From positions 46,750,690 through 46,814,689 of the forward strand of contig BTRK01000004.1 of the NCBI GenBank assembly GCA_036245805.1: a DNA stretch of 64,000 nucleotides. Reading direction: 5' to 3'. The number at the start of each line of letters is the position of its first letter. The first letter of the stretch is position 1. The notes below the pieces were generated by a model, which was not told the origin of the DNA, made no database searches, and saw only the letters and a program-made list of their open reading frames with translations. A program made the position numbers and the translations under genes. The DNA is from Pristionchus mayeri. Its lineage: Eukaryota > Nematoda > Chromadorea > Rhabditida > Neodiplogasteridae. Of this stretch, positions 1 through 11,300 are shown one piece after another.

Positions 1-186
1 TCAGAAATATCGATCTAAATTTTAAATTAATGCTATCAAAATTGACGAGGTGAGACATAATAGCAGTTGAAATATTGTGCAAGCGCTTTCATAAATTGAC
101 ACAGTTATACAATGTGTATGTAAAACATACTAGATTGTTTTCGCTTAGAAGTTTGCTAGTGAATAACATTACGATTAGTGAACATA
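1..186. other. AT-rich flank, no feature seen
   Basis: AT-rich sequence with no open frame, repeat or splice-like structure that I can support. It is the flank of the Helitron-like terminus that begins at 187. Confidence 0.5.
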
Positions 187-255
187 TCAATACCTATATA
201 TAAAGCGCTGTGTGCGTGTTCCGTCTGTTCGGATTGCGAAATCGGGAGGGGAGGG
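187..255 (+). mobile_element. Helitron-like 5' terminus
   Basis: The sequence starts with TC after an A and continues with CCTATATATAAAGCGC, then GTGTGCGTGTTCCGTCTG. The same start occurs in the two short complete Helitron copies at 54568-54736 and 37837-38016, which end in a GC hairpin plus CTAG. This copy differs slightly from them (TCAATACC instead of TCTATACC). What follows is not the short element but the tandem arrays to about 4985, so this may be the 5' end of a larger Helitron that carries them. I did not find a matching hairpin plus CTAG downstream, so the 3' end is unknown. Confidence 0.6.
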
Positions 256-299
256 ATGGATGACCTTAGAAGGGAATCGGTCCACTACCGTATGTATAC

Positions 300-1040
300 C
301 AATCAATAATTTGCATTGGGTCAACTTATTCCGCGGGTCAGATTTATGATTTTGACCTCTGATCTTTGAATTACAGTATACCAATCAATAATTAGCATTG
401 GGCCAACTACCGTATACCAATCGATAATTAGCCATGGGTCACCTCTTATTCCGTGGGTCAGATTTATGATTTTGACCTTTGATCTTTGAATTACAGTATA
501 CCAATCAATAATTAGCATTGGGCCAACTACCGTACACCAATCGATAATTAGCCATGGGTCACCTCTTATTCCGCGGGTCAGATTTATGATTTTGACCTCT
601 GATCTTTGAATTACAGTATACCAATCAATAATTAGCATTGGGCCAACTACCGTATACCAATCGATAATTAGCCATGGGTCACCTCTTATTCCGTGGGTCA
701 GATTTATGATTTTGACCTTTGATCTTTGAATTACAGTATACCAATCAATAATTAGCATTGGGCCAACTACCGTACACCAATCGATAATTAGCCATGGGTC
801 ACCTCTTATTCCGTGGGTCAGATTTATGATTTTGACCTTTGATCTTTGAATTACAGTATACCAATCAATAATTAGCATTGGGCCAACTACCGTATACCAA
901 TCGATAATTAGCCATGGGTCCCCTCTTATTCCGTGGGTCAGATTTATGATTTTGACCTTTGATCTTTGAATTACAGTATACCAATCAATAATTAGCATTG
1001 GGCCAACTACCGTATACCAATCGATAATTTGCCATGGGTC
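300..1040. repeat. 120-bp tandem repeat, about six copies
   Basis: The period is exactly 120 bases between about 360 and 1040, with a partial copy before it. Each unit contains two related half-units: ACCAATCAATAATTAGCATT and ACCAATCGATAATTAGCCAT, followed by a segment containing GGGTCAGATTTATGATTTTG. Copies differ by a few substitutions only (for example TTCCGTGGG against TTCCGCGGG). The last unit runs straight into the 39-bp satellite at about 1041 with no spacer. The array is open in one minus frame because 120 is a multiple of three; I do not think it is coding. Confidence 0.95.
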
Positions 1041-3875
1041 AAAGTTTCTAGAATGTTCCAGAAAGTTCGAAAATGTTCGAAAGCTTCTAGAATGTTCCAG
1101 AAAGTTCGAAAATGTTCGAAAGCTTCTAGAATGTTCCAGAAAGTTCGAAAATGTTCGAAAGCTTCTAGAATGTTCCAGAAAGTTCGAAAATGTTCGAAAG
1201 CTTCTAGAATGTTCCAGAAAGTTCGAAAATGTTCCAAAGCTTCTAGAATGTTCCAGAAAGTTCGAAAATGTTCCAAAGGTTCTAGAATGTTCCAGAAAGT
1301 TCGAAAATGTTCCAAAGCTTCTAGAATGTTCCAGAAAGTTCGAAAATGTTCCAAAGCTTCTAGAATGTTCCAGAAAGTTCGAAAATGTTCCAAAGCTTCT
1401 AGAATGTTCCAGAAAGTTCATAAATGTTCCAAAGCTTCTAGAATGTTCCAGAAAGTTCGAAAATGTTCTAAAGCTTCTGGAATGTTCCAGAATGTTCGAA
1501 AATGTTCCAAAGCTTCTAGAATGTTCCAGAAAGTTCGAAAATGTTCCAAAGCTTCTAGAATGTTCCAGAAAGTTCATAAATGTTCCAAAGCTTCTAGAAT
1601 GTTCCAGAAAGTTCGAAAATGTTCTAAAGCTTCTGGAATGTTCCAGAATGTTCGAAAATGTTCCAAAGCTTCTAGAATGTTCCAGAAAGTTCGAAAATGT
1701 TCCAAAGCTTCTAGAATGTTCCAGAAAGTTCGAAAATGTTCCAAAGCTTCTAGAATGTTCCAGAAAGTTCGAAAATGCTCCAAAGCTTCTAGAATGTTCC
1801 AGAAAGTTCGAAAATGTTCCAAAGCTTCTAGAATGTTCCAGAAAGTTTGAAAATGTTCCAAAGCTTCTAGAATGTTCCAGAAAGTTCGAAAATGTTCCAA
1901 AGCTTCTAGAATGTTCCAGAAAGTTCGAAAATGTTCCAATGCTTCTAGAATGTTCCAGAAAGTTCGAAAATGCTCCAAAGCTTCTAGAATGTTCCAGAAA
2001 GTTCGAAAATGTTCCAAAGCTTCTAGAATGTTCCAGAATGTTCGAAAATGTTCCAAAGCTTCTAGAATGTTCCAGAAAGTTCGAAAATGCTCCAAAGCTT
2101 CTAGAATGTTCCAGAAAGTTCGAAAATGTTCCAAAGCTTCTAGAATGTTCCAGAAAGTTCGAAAATGTTCCAAAGTTTCTAGAATGTTCCAGAAAGTTCG
2201 AAAATGTTCCAAAGCTTCTAGAATGTTCGAGAAAGTTCGAAAATGTTCCAAAGCTTCTGGAATGTTCCAGAAAGTTCGAAAATGTTCCAAAGCTTCTAGA
2301 ATGTTCCAGAAAGTTCGAAAATGTTCTAAAGCTTCTGGAATGTTCCAGAAAGTTCGAAAATGTTCCAAAGCTTCTAGAATGTTCCAGAAAGTTCGAAAAT
2401 GTTCCAATGCTTCTAGAATGTTCCAGAAAGTTCGAAAATGCTCCAAAGCTTCTAGAATGTTCCAGAAAGTTCGAAAATGTTCCAAAGCTTCTAGAATGTT
2501 CCAGAAAGTTCGAAAATGTTCCAAAGCTTCTAGAATGTTCCAGAAAGTTCGAAAATGTTCCAAAGCTTCTAGAATGTTCGAGAAAGTTCGAAAATGTTCC
2601 AAAGCTTCTAGAATGTTCCAGAAAGTTCGAAAATGTTCCAAAGCTTCTAGAATGTTCCAGAAAGTTCGAAAATGTTCCAAAGCTTCTAGAATGTTCCAGA
2701 AAGTTCGAAAATGTTCCAAAGCTTCTAGAATGTTCCAGAAAGTTCGAAAATGTTCCAAAGCTTCTAGAATGTTCCAGAAAGTTCGAAAATGTTCCAAAGC
2801 TTCTAGAATGTTCCAGAAAGTTCGAAAATGTTCCAAAGCTTCTAGAATGTTCCAGAAAGTTCGAAAATGTTCCAAAGCTTCTAGAATGTTCCAGAAAGTT
2901 CGAAAATGTTCTAAAGCTTCAGGAATGTTCCAGAATGTTCGAAAATGTTCCAAAGCTTCTAGAATGTTCCAGAAAGTTCGAAAATGTTCTAAAGCTTCTG
3001 GAATGTTCCAGAAAGTTCGAAAATGTTCCAAAGCTTCTAGAATGTTCCAGAAAGTTCGAAAATGTTCCAATGCTTCTAGAATGTTCCAGAAAGTTCGAAA
3101 ATGCTCCAAAGCTTCTAGAATGTTCCAGAAAGTTCGAAAATGTTCCAAAGCTTCTAGAATGTTCCAGAAAGTTCGAAAATGTTCGAAAGCTTCTAGAATG
3201 TTCCAGAAAGTTCGAAAATGTTCGAAAGCTTCTAGAATGTTCCAGAAAGTTCGAAAATGTTCCAAAGCTTCTAGAATGTTCCAGAAAGTTCGAAAATGTT
3301 CCAAAGGTTCTAGAATGTTCCAGAAAGTTCGAAAATGTTCCAAAGCTTCTAGAATGTTCCAGAAAGTTCGAAAATGTTCCAAAGCTTCTAGAATGTTCCA
3401 GAAAGTTCGAAAATGTTCCAAAGCTTCTAGAATGTTCCAGAAAGTTCGAAAATGTTCCAAAGCTTCTAGAATGTTCCAGAAAGTTCATAAATGTTCCAAA
3501 GCTTCTAGAATGTTCCAGAAAGTTCGAAAATGTTCCAAAGCTTCTAGAATGTTCCAGAAAGTTCGAAAATGTTCCAAAGCTTCTAGAATGTTCCAGAAAG
3601 TTCGAAAATGTTCCAAAGCTTCTAGAATGTTCCAGAAAGTTCAAAAATGTTCCAAAGCTTCTAGAATGTTCCAGAAAGTTCATAAATGTTCCAAAGCTTC
3701 TAGAATGTTCCAGAAAGTTCGAAAATGTTCCAAAGCTTCTAGAATGTTCCAGAAAGTTCGAAAATGTTTCAAAGCTTCTAGAATGTTCCAGAAAGTTCGA
3801 AAATGTTCTAAAGCTTCTGGAATGTTCCAGAATGTTCGAAAATGTTCCAAAGCTTCTAGAATGTTCCAGAAAGTG
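1041..3875. repeat. 39-bp satellite built from heat-shock elements, about 73 copies
   Basis: The monomer is 39 bp, from AAAGCTTCTAGAATGTTCC through AGAAAGTTCGAAAATGTTCC. Read in 5-bp steps it gives cTTCt aGAAt gTTCc aGAAa gTTCg, five perfect alternating heat-shock-factor units, then one imperfect unit and a sixth TTC unit. Almost all copies keep this core. Variants are shared between distant monomers (TTCATAAATG; TTCTAAAGCTTCTGG; CCAGAATGTTCG), and one pair of variants recurs 156 bp apart (1467 and 1623, four monomers), which shows local segmental amplification. Because 39 is a multiple of three, several frames stay open for hundreds of codons (13-residue repeats); these are by-products. Function as HSF-1 binding sites is inference. 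Confidence 0.95.
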
Positions 3876-4985
3876 GTAGGAGAGGGAGAGGTAGGGAGAG
3901 AGAGGGAGAGAAAGGGAGAGAGGGTGAGAGAGGGAGAGACAGGGAAGGAGAGATAGGGAGAGATGGAGAGAGAGAGGGAGAGAGAGGGAGAGAAAGGGAG
4001 AGAAAAGAGAGAGGGTGAGGGAGGAAGAGAGGGAGAGAGAGGGAGGGAGAGAAAGGGAGAGATGGAGAGAGAGGGTGGGAGAGAGGTAGAGGGAGAGATG
4101 AGGAGAGAGGGAGAGAGGGATAAAGGGAGAGAGAGGGAGGGAGAGAGAGAGAGAGGGAGAGAGGTAGGTAGAGAGGGAAAGAGAGAGGGAGCGAAGGAGA
4201 GAGAGGGGGAGAAGGAGAAATGAGAGAGGGAGAAAGAGCGAGAAAAGGAGAGAAAGAGAGGAGAGATAGAAGGAGAGAGAAGGAGAGAGAAGGAGAGAGG
4301 GAGCGAAGGAGAGAGAGGGAGGGGGGGAGAGAGAGAGAAAGAGAGAGGGAGGGGGGGGAGGAAGAGATGGGGAGAGAGAGGGGAGAGAGGGAGAGGTAGG
4401 GAGAGAGAGGGAGAGAAAGGGAGAGAGGGTGAGAGAGGGAGAGAGAGGGAAGGAGAGAAAGGGAGAGATAGAGAGAGAGAGGGAGAGAGAGGGAGAGGGG
4501 AGAGAGAGGGAGGAAGAGAAAGGGAGAGATGGAGAGAGAGGGGGATAGATGGAGAGGGAGAGATGAGGAGAGAGGGAGAGAGGGAGAAAGTGGGAGAGAG
4601 GGAGAGGGAGAGGGGAGAGAGGTAGGTAAGCGAGAAAATGTAGGTAAGCGAGAAAAGGAGAGAAAGAGAGGAGAGAGAGAAGGAGAGAGAAGGAGATAGG
4701 GAGTGATGGAGCGAAGGAGAGAGAGGGAGGGGGAGGGGAGAGGAAAAGATGGAGAGAGATAGGAGGAGAGAGGGATAGATAGGGAGGGAGAGGGAGAGAA
4801 AGGGAGAGATGGAGAGAGAGAGAGGGGGAGAGAGGGAGAGAGAGGGAGAGAGAGGGAGGGAGAGAAAGGGAGAGATGGAGAGAGAGGGGGGAGAGATAGG
4901 GAAAGAGAGGGAGAGAAAGGGAGAGAGGGTGAGAGAGGGAGAGAGCGTGAGAGAGAGGGAGGGAGAAATGTTAAGGGAGTTTGAG
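3876..4985. repeat. Purine-rich (GA)-type low-complexity tract
   Basis: About 1.1 kb almost purely G and A on the plus strand, made of GAGAGGGAGAGA-like units with interspersed GAAAGGGAGAGA and GAGGTAGG. It directly continues the satellite. Long homopurine-homopyrimidine tracts can form triplex (H-DNA) structures; that is general knowledge, not shown here. The Ser/Pro/Leu-rich frames on the other strand are low-complexity artefacts. Confidence 0.95.
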
Positions 4986-5045
4986 AGACTGAGATTTTGC
5001 ATCCGAAATAAATAAGTTTAAGGCTAAGTACACATCCGGAGCACG

Positions 5046-5085
5046 CCAGTCGATTGCGCGCGCCGTGGCGCGCGCTATCGGCTGG
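5046..5085. repeat. GC-rich perfect-core hairpin
   Basis: Arms CCAGTCGATTGCGCGCGCC and GGCGCGCGCTATCGGCTGG around GT, with two mismatches, followed by TTTAG. It could be the 3' hairpin of the Helitron that begins at 187, but the terminal CTRR expected there is absent, so this is only a candidate. From here to 5366 I see nothing else. Confidence 0.6.
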
Positions 5086-5366
5086 TTTAGAATATTTCAA
5101 TTTTTGTTTCATCACATGTGCCAAGACCGATAATATGGGAATAAAATCGCCAAGCAATTGCTCCAAGCAATTGCTTTGCTTTTCGAAGTATACGAATATT
5201 CATTGAATCCCAGTGTTGCATGTACACCAGACTATGTTATAAAACTGTGCTAATATATTTATTTTTCAATGAAATTAGTGCATACAATATAAACAACGCG
5301 ATGACTAAATGTGTGATTTGTAGCTTGTGTTGATGTTATTGTTTGTTATTAATCAACTTGTTTTGA

Positions 5367-8300
5367 TTACAAAACGAGGACAGCAAGGAGGGGAGCGAGA
5401 AGGGCTGCGATCGCAGAGAGATGGCTGGCGGAGGTAGTTGTGGGGGGAGGAGGAGGGACCTCGGTCGGGACTGTCGGAGTGTCGACGGGTACTCCACCTG
5501 AGACGAAATTATTCGTTAAAATTCATACATTTTCCTATATTTTTCTTATTTTTATTGCTCAAATTATTGTGATTTTCTATGAAGGAAGGAGACATCCTAA
5601 GCTTTAATTAATATTCCATATATTCCACCATTCAGTCGCATAATAATTCCCTTCTAATTTAATTGAATATCGACCGTTACAGTGAATATTTCAGAAATCA
5701 GAAAGATCACTTCCCCAACAATTGTTCGTTCCACAATTCCGCTCTTTAGTGCCAACTTACTGAGCCAGCTCTTGATGTTGGCGAGGATGGTCTGTCTTGC
5801 TTGCACTAGCTGAGGGAGGTCCTCGGGACGGGCTGGGTACATGTCAGCGCAATGGGCGGTGCCTGAAAATATCGAATATTTATGTAAATATCGTACATAT
5901 TACAATTAATTTCTCACATATTTGATTCCAAATTAGCAAAATGATCAATCGAAACTCTCTACTTTATTATAGTAATGTTGTAGTGTTGAAAACATATAAA
6001 AAGAATAATGCGAAATAAAAATTGCGTTCAGACGCACCATCAATCAGAATGGGCACGACACTCTTGTCCAGGTTGCCCTGCGCGGTAATTCCAAGAGCGT
6101 GCCAGGGGTCGAGATTGCCGTTCGGGAGCATGACGTTGGTGGCCTGTGAGAGAGAATTGACTATTCATTTGAGTTCGAGAAACAATACCACGCTCTCTTC
6201 ATTCTACACACTCTCTAGTCGATCGGCGGGAGAGTGTATAGAATGAAGAGAGCGTGGTATCGTTTCTCGAACTGTACTATTCACACCGTGCTAAACTTAT
6301 TGAAATACTACACTTCAGGCATTATCATGAATTATGACGAAATTGAGAGAGGCTGATTGTTGCTACACCAGTAAGAGATTAAATATCAGCTCACCGAGTA
6401 GCGCGCGCGGCCTCCGTACTGGTAGTTGGAGCGGGCGACAGCCTGGAGAGATCAACGATCAAGCACAAGAGTTCACTTATTGGAAAATTTTGGTCGAATG
6501 TTCGGATAAGTTTCGTCCGAACTACATAAAGAAACAATGATAAGTTATCTAGAGGCTCTGAAACATACCTGAAAAGTCAACAAAAAATTTCCAATGTGAT
6601 AAACCTATCAAACACCAATATTTGGTCGTAAACAAAAACATATTTTTTTGTTTAAAAACAAGCTCAGCTCACCTTCTCAACGTGTTCCATCTCGATGCCG
6701 AATACCTTCTCGCACATAGTGATGTAGAAGCTATAGTCGTTATATTTAGATCTTAGATAATGTCCTTAGAGCATTGGTGAACTCTGCTAAGTAGTACCGA
6801 TGGTGTTTCGTATTCTTAATTTGATCACTGGCCACTCACTTGAGCGGCACTGGGTTGCCGAAGAGCCCGTAGCCATAGTCAGTCGTTTGGTAGTAACCAA
6901 ACTCATTGCACGTCTGCCAGGTCCAGAGGACATCTGGAAAAAATAATGCAACCAACGCTGATATATTAAGTTGATTCATAAGTTTCGATACAATTTCAAG
7001 CTTTCGAGCCATAACTTGCTTCAGCCTTTGGCAATTCTCTCTTGAATTTTTGTACGATATTAGTGTATGCGTGCTCTTCATAGCGCACTTATGGGCATCT
7101 ATGAATAATCAGTCACATATAGTAATCTGATTTTCGAAGTTTTTAGGTCGAAATCGGTAGTATTCCCTCACAGCTTGTTGAGAGAGAGTAAGGATCTCGT
7201 TTAAAGTGTTCTATGGAAGCATGCACCCGCACTCAGTGTCGACACGAAATGGCGGACCTTGCAACCCATCTGTTTTGCTTTCATGGACGCTTGAAAAGTG
7301 TATCAAAAATACAGGAAAATTACCACTTTTTATGAAATTCCTTTTTCTATTGAACCAATTGAGATCGCTTCAATACAAAACTAACAATAAGATTGTACTG
7401 CGTCAATTGTGCCTCAAATAATGCCAAAGTAATATCGAAGATAGGCAAACAATTCCCGAGAAAAATGCAAAAATACCTTTATCGAAACTTATGAGTCAAC
7501 CTAATACCATTCTAATCGTTCTCATTTATCGAAATAAATGTTCGAATTAGAGTCAATTAAATACCGTATCAGATTCCAAAACACTATGTGCGAGATGAAA
7601 CTATGATTAAAAACACATTACAATTTCTTAAAACAACGAACCCGCGAGATCCTTGTCGCTGAAGGGCTTGGTTCCGTCGGGATCCTTCTTTCCGTCTGGA
7701 AAGCAGATCAAATTCTCCCTAGATCAACGTATTTATGAGATAATATTTATGAGAAAATGCACAGATCAAATATATGAATGGCTTATTAAAAAATGGCGCA
7801 GTTCATTATGTAAGCTCTCTTGGAAGATCCGACTTGTGGCAGAGCACATCCCTTGTCTAATACCATGCTACAAATACCGGTCGGATGAGAATTATGACGC
7901 CATGCCGCCTTTGATATATCTACAACACAACTTCCGCTTTTGATATATCAAAGGCGGCATGACGTCATAGTTCTCATTCGACCTAGTGCCCAAATATCAA
8001 TTATCACAAACCAATGTAGTTGGCCATGTCTCTGAGGACGGCGAAGTCGTCCTCGGGATCGCTTCCGGTCTTCGGATTGCCGTAGTCGTCGTAGACCCAC
8101 ATTTGGACGCGTCGGGAAAAAATTACTTGAGGAAAATAGTAGGGTTTCAAGTTTCAGGTCATTTAGGCTCATTTTATTGAATGCTTCAGGCGCAGTACAT
8201 AGATCTTATTATCAATTCAATAATTACCCACATTTTTTTTGAAAATTTAAACTAGAAAATAGAAAGCCATCGACGATACTGGTCAATTCCGAATGAGTGA

Positions 8301-11300
8301 GAATAATGAATAGGACGGAGTCTCAATATCATATATCATATGCATTCTCGGACCGCTGGGTTAGGGGCGTGGCCTGGCGCAGAACTGGGATAAACAAACT
8401 CTTCCCCTCACCTCACAGCATCCAGCGAGTCGGGGTACGTCGCTTCGTCCGTCATAATCTCGCACAGCTCCTTCACGGTGTAGTCAATGCCCTAGGATTG
8501 TTATGTATTCTCCTTAAATTTATTGGGCTCATATTCCCGAGATATTCATGAGGAATATTAAATCTATTATGGTTATCTCAAAACATAAGAGCCTTGATCA
8601 CACTGAGTGGAAACGCTATGTCGTAAAAACATGGTAATTAGTAAATTATTAATCACCTGCTTCTTGTTGTCATCGGAGTACTGCACGATGCCTTGGAAGA
8701 GTCCGTAGAGGTTAGCGAAGACGTTCTGCGAATTTTGTTTTACATCTTTGTTTGTTATCAATTCACTCGTAATTCATGCATTACATGCTGTTCTTTGGAT
8801 ATTATTGGCATTTCAAATGATACGATTTTTTTGAGATGGCGACTGTAAAGTTCGTTCTTTGCAATTTATTTGCAATTCCCACCTGGATGTTGATAGCCTT
8901 AACTTTGTCGTTCTGATTGTTGCTCCACGCGGGCTGCAGGCTGAAACATCCGATTTACAACTTTCTTTTTTTAAATTAATAAATTTTTATTGATTTTTTC
9001 ATTCAATCCGAAGAGGAGGAAACAGTGATCTTTCTATTGAAAGCATTCATTGTTCAATGTTTTTTAACAATTTAATTAGAATATTTCTCACTTGAACTTC
9101 TTCGAGATCTGCGAGCGTCCTTGTGCGTCGTGGGTCATTTGTCGCAGCTGAAAGATTTAGATTATTTTCAAATTTCAAGCCGGAGAAAATTAAAAAATAC
9201 TTTATCGAAGGCGTCTTGTGTGCGATCCGCGCACTTGTCCGACTTTGCGCGAAGCACATTCTCCACGACTTGCATGTACTCTGGAAATGATAACACGACT
9301 AAACTATGCTTATTATTATTTTTTAACTATAAAATATTTCTGAAATAAAACTAGGGACGGCAGCCCGAATTTTTGAGTACGGAATATTGGTTGCCTCCTT
9401 CCGACGCTTTTCTTTCAAACTACCGTACTTTTCAAGCCAAATTCTTTCATTATTTTAAAACAATTAAAAAAAATATTTAAGGCGATTTTTCGACAATTTT
9501 ATTGATTGGAATGAATATGAACACATCTTGAAAGAACAACAAGCAAAGCAAAAATATGTTGCAAGATATGTTGCAGAACCGGAGAAGTACGATGTGATCG
9601 AAAATATACGTGTTTTCAGAATTATGTGTTGAAGCTTCATTTCCTCAGTTTTTGGTAGATTATCAATCACAAAAAATTGTTTTCACAATAAAAATAAATA
9701 TAAATATCAAATAAAAGAGAATGAGGCTGTCAAAATTGAGCGTTTTACCGTTGTGAAAATACATTTTCGGTGTTTGCAAAGAGGACGACTTCCGTATATT
9801 TGAGATTTTTTGATATTTGTTTGAGAGCTGCATTTCCCAATTTCTATTAAAAAACCAGAAATATACGGAAGTCGTCCTTTTTTTAAATGATTTTTAAAGA
9901 AAAAATATTTCGTGTGACACACTGAAAAAACTACTGTAACTCCAGCGACTACTGCTCGATTGGGCGATCGATCTTTTGCTGATAAAGATCGTTGTTGTGT
10001 TTTCGTTGTGTTTTCTTTTGTGTTAGGAATGGCAACGGCGCAAGCGCATCGTGCTCGACTCAAGGAATTAGCTGCGGTCGACCAAGGACGAGCGAACGCT
10101 GCTCATCTTCTGTTGATTAGTGAGTCCCTTCCAGACAATAGGTCGCGCATTAGCTCGTTAGTTGGAGAAGTTGAGGAGACTAAGCTTTCTGCGATCTTCG
10201 ATACGTACAAGTGGTTCATGAATAGTTTGCGTAAACGCGAGAGCAGCGCAAAGAAGTGTGGCGCGCATGGGATCGATAGAGTAAGCAAGATGACTGAGTT
10301 GTATCAGACCACGTACGATTGCGAGAGTGTGTTCGGAGATAGGTCTCTTTCTTTTGCTTCTTCCCATTGCGATAAGGCTGTAGAAAATGCGGATGTAATT
10401 CCTGGTTGTAGCATCGACCCTTCTACGTCTCGTGAAGTTTCTGGCATAATTAGTAAGGGAATTATGAGCTACGCTAAGTGTTGTATACATCAACCACGTT
10501 CTACTGAGCGCTCAAAGGACCCTTCCTTTCGCATGCTGGCGAAGTCTCGCGCCATGAACGCTTCTAAACGTAAAACGATCTGTGGTCTCAGGAAAGACAA
10601 TGCATTCTTGCGATTCGAGGTCACTCAACTTAAACGCAATGATTCCCGTCCGTCTCCTACGAGAAATGAGAGCGATAGGAAGGCGCTAGAAGAGATGCGG
10701 AGAGAGTTGGAGAGTGGGGTTCTTGAAAGACAAGCTTTGTTGGATAGGATTGAGGAATTGGAGAATGAGAAGACCGTAATCACTAAGGTGAACGGAAAAT
10801 TCACGATCGCTTTCCACCATCTGATAATTGAGCTGATTAATCTGATTGACCATCTGATTAATGTCAAATTATTATCTCTTCCTTCCAATCCTACAGTGTA
10901 TATCTTTATCGCACTTTCATTCAGGCCCTAGCTCGTGAACCTCCTCCCAACATGCAGTACTACCTCCCTCTCTATGATATTATCAATGGCAGCATCAATA
11001 GGACTAGCGAGGACAGTCAAATGGAGAAGGCTGAGTGACCCTCCCTTCCCCTCCCCTCTAGTGGCCTCCCTTCTCCATCTTATCATTTACTCCGTGTTAC
11101 TGGTAGCTCCCTCTCCTCTAATAATCCGTGTCATTGACTACTGTATAGCAGCCTCTTCCAGTATATCGATCAGACTGTCACTCCATCTAGTGGCCTCCTT
11201 TCTTCATCTTATCACTTACTCCCTGTTACCAGTAGATCACTCTCCTCTCACAATCTGTGCCTGTCACATAAAACTGTATAGAAATTCTGTATAGAAAGTA

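Noticed and set aside
1041..3875. CRISPR-like repeat array
   Set aside because: Monomers are directly adjacent with no unique spacers, and the genome is eukaryotic.
321..3960. Long open frames (up to 795 codons) with 13-residue repeats on both strands
   Set aside because: The 39-bp and 120-bp periods are multiples of three, so frames without stops persist automatically on both strands. No start context, splice sites or codon bias supports translation.
3680..5170. Ser/Pro/Leu-rich frames of over 430 codons
   Set aside because: They are the complement of the GA tract and are low-complexity artefacts.
9047..9670. Small frames on both strands between 9047 and 9670
   Set aside because: They are peptidase exon 9092-9147 or 9201-9280 read past their splice sites, or AT-rich intron sequence.
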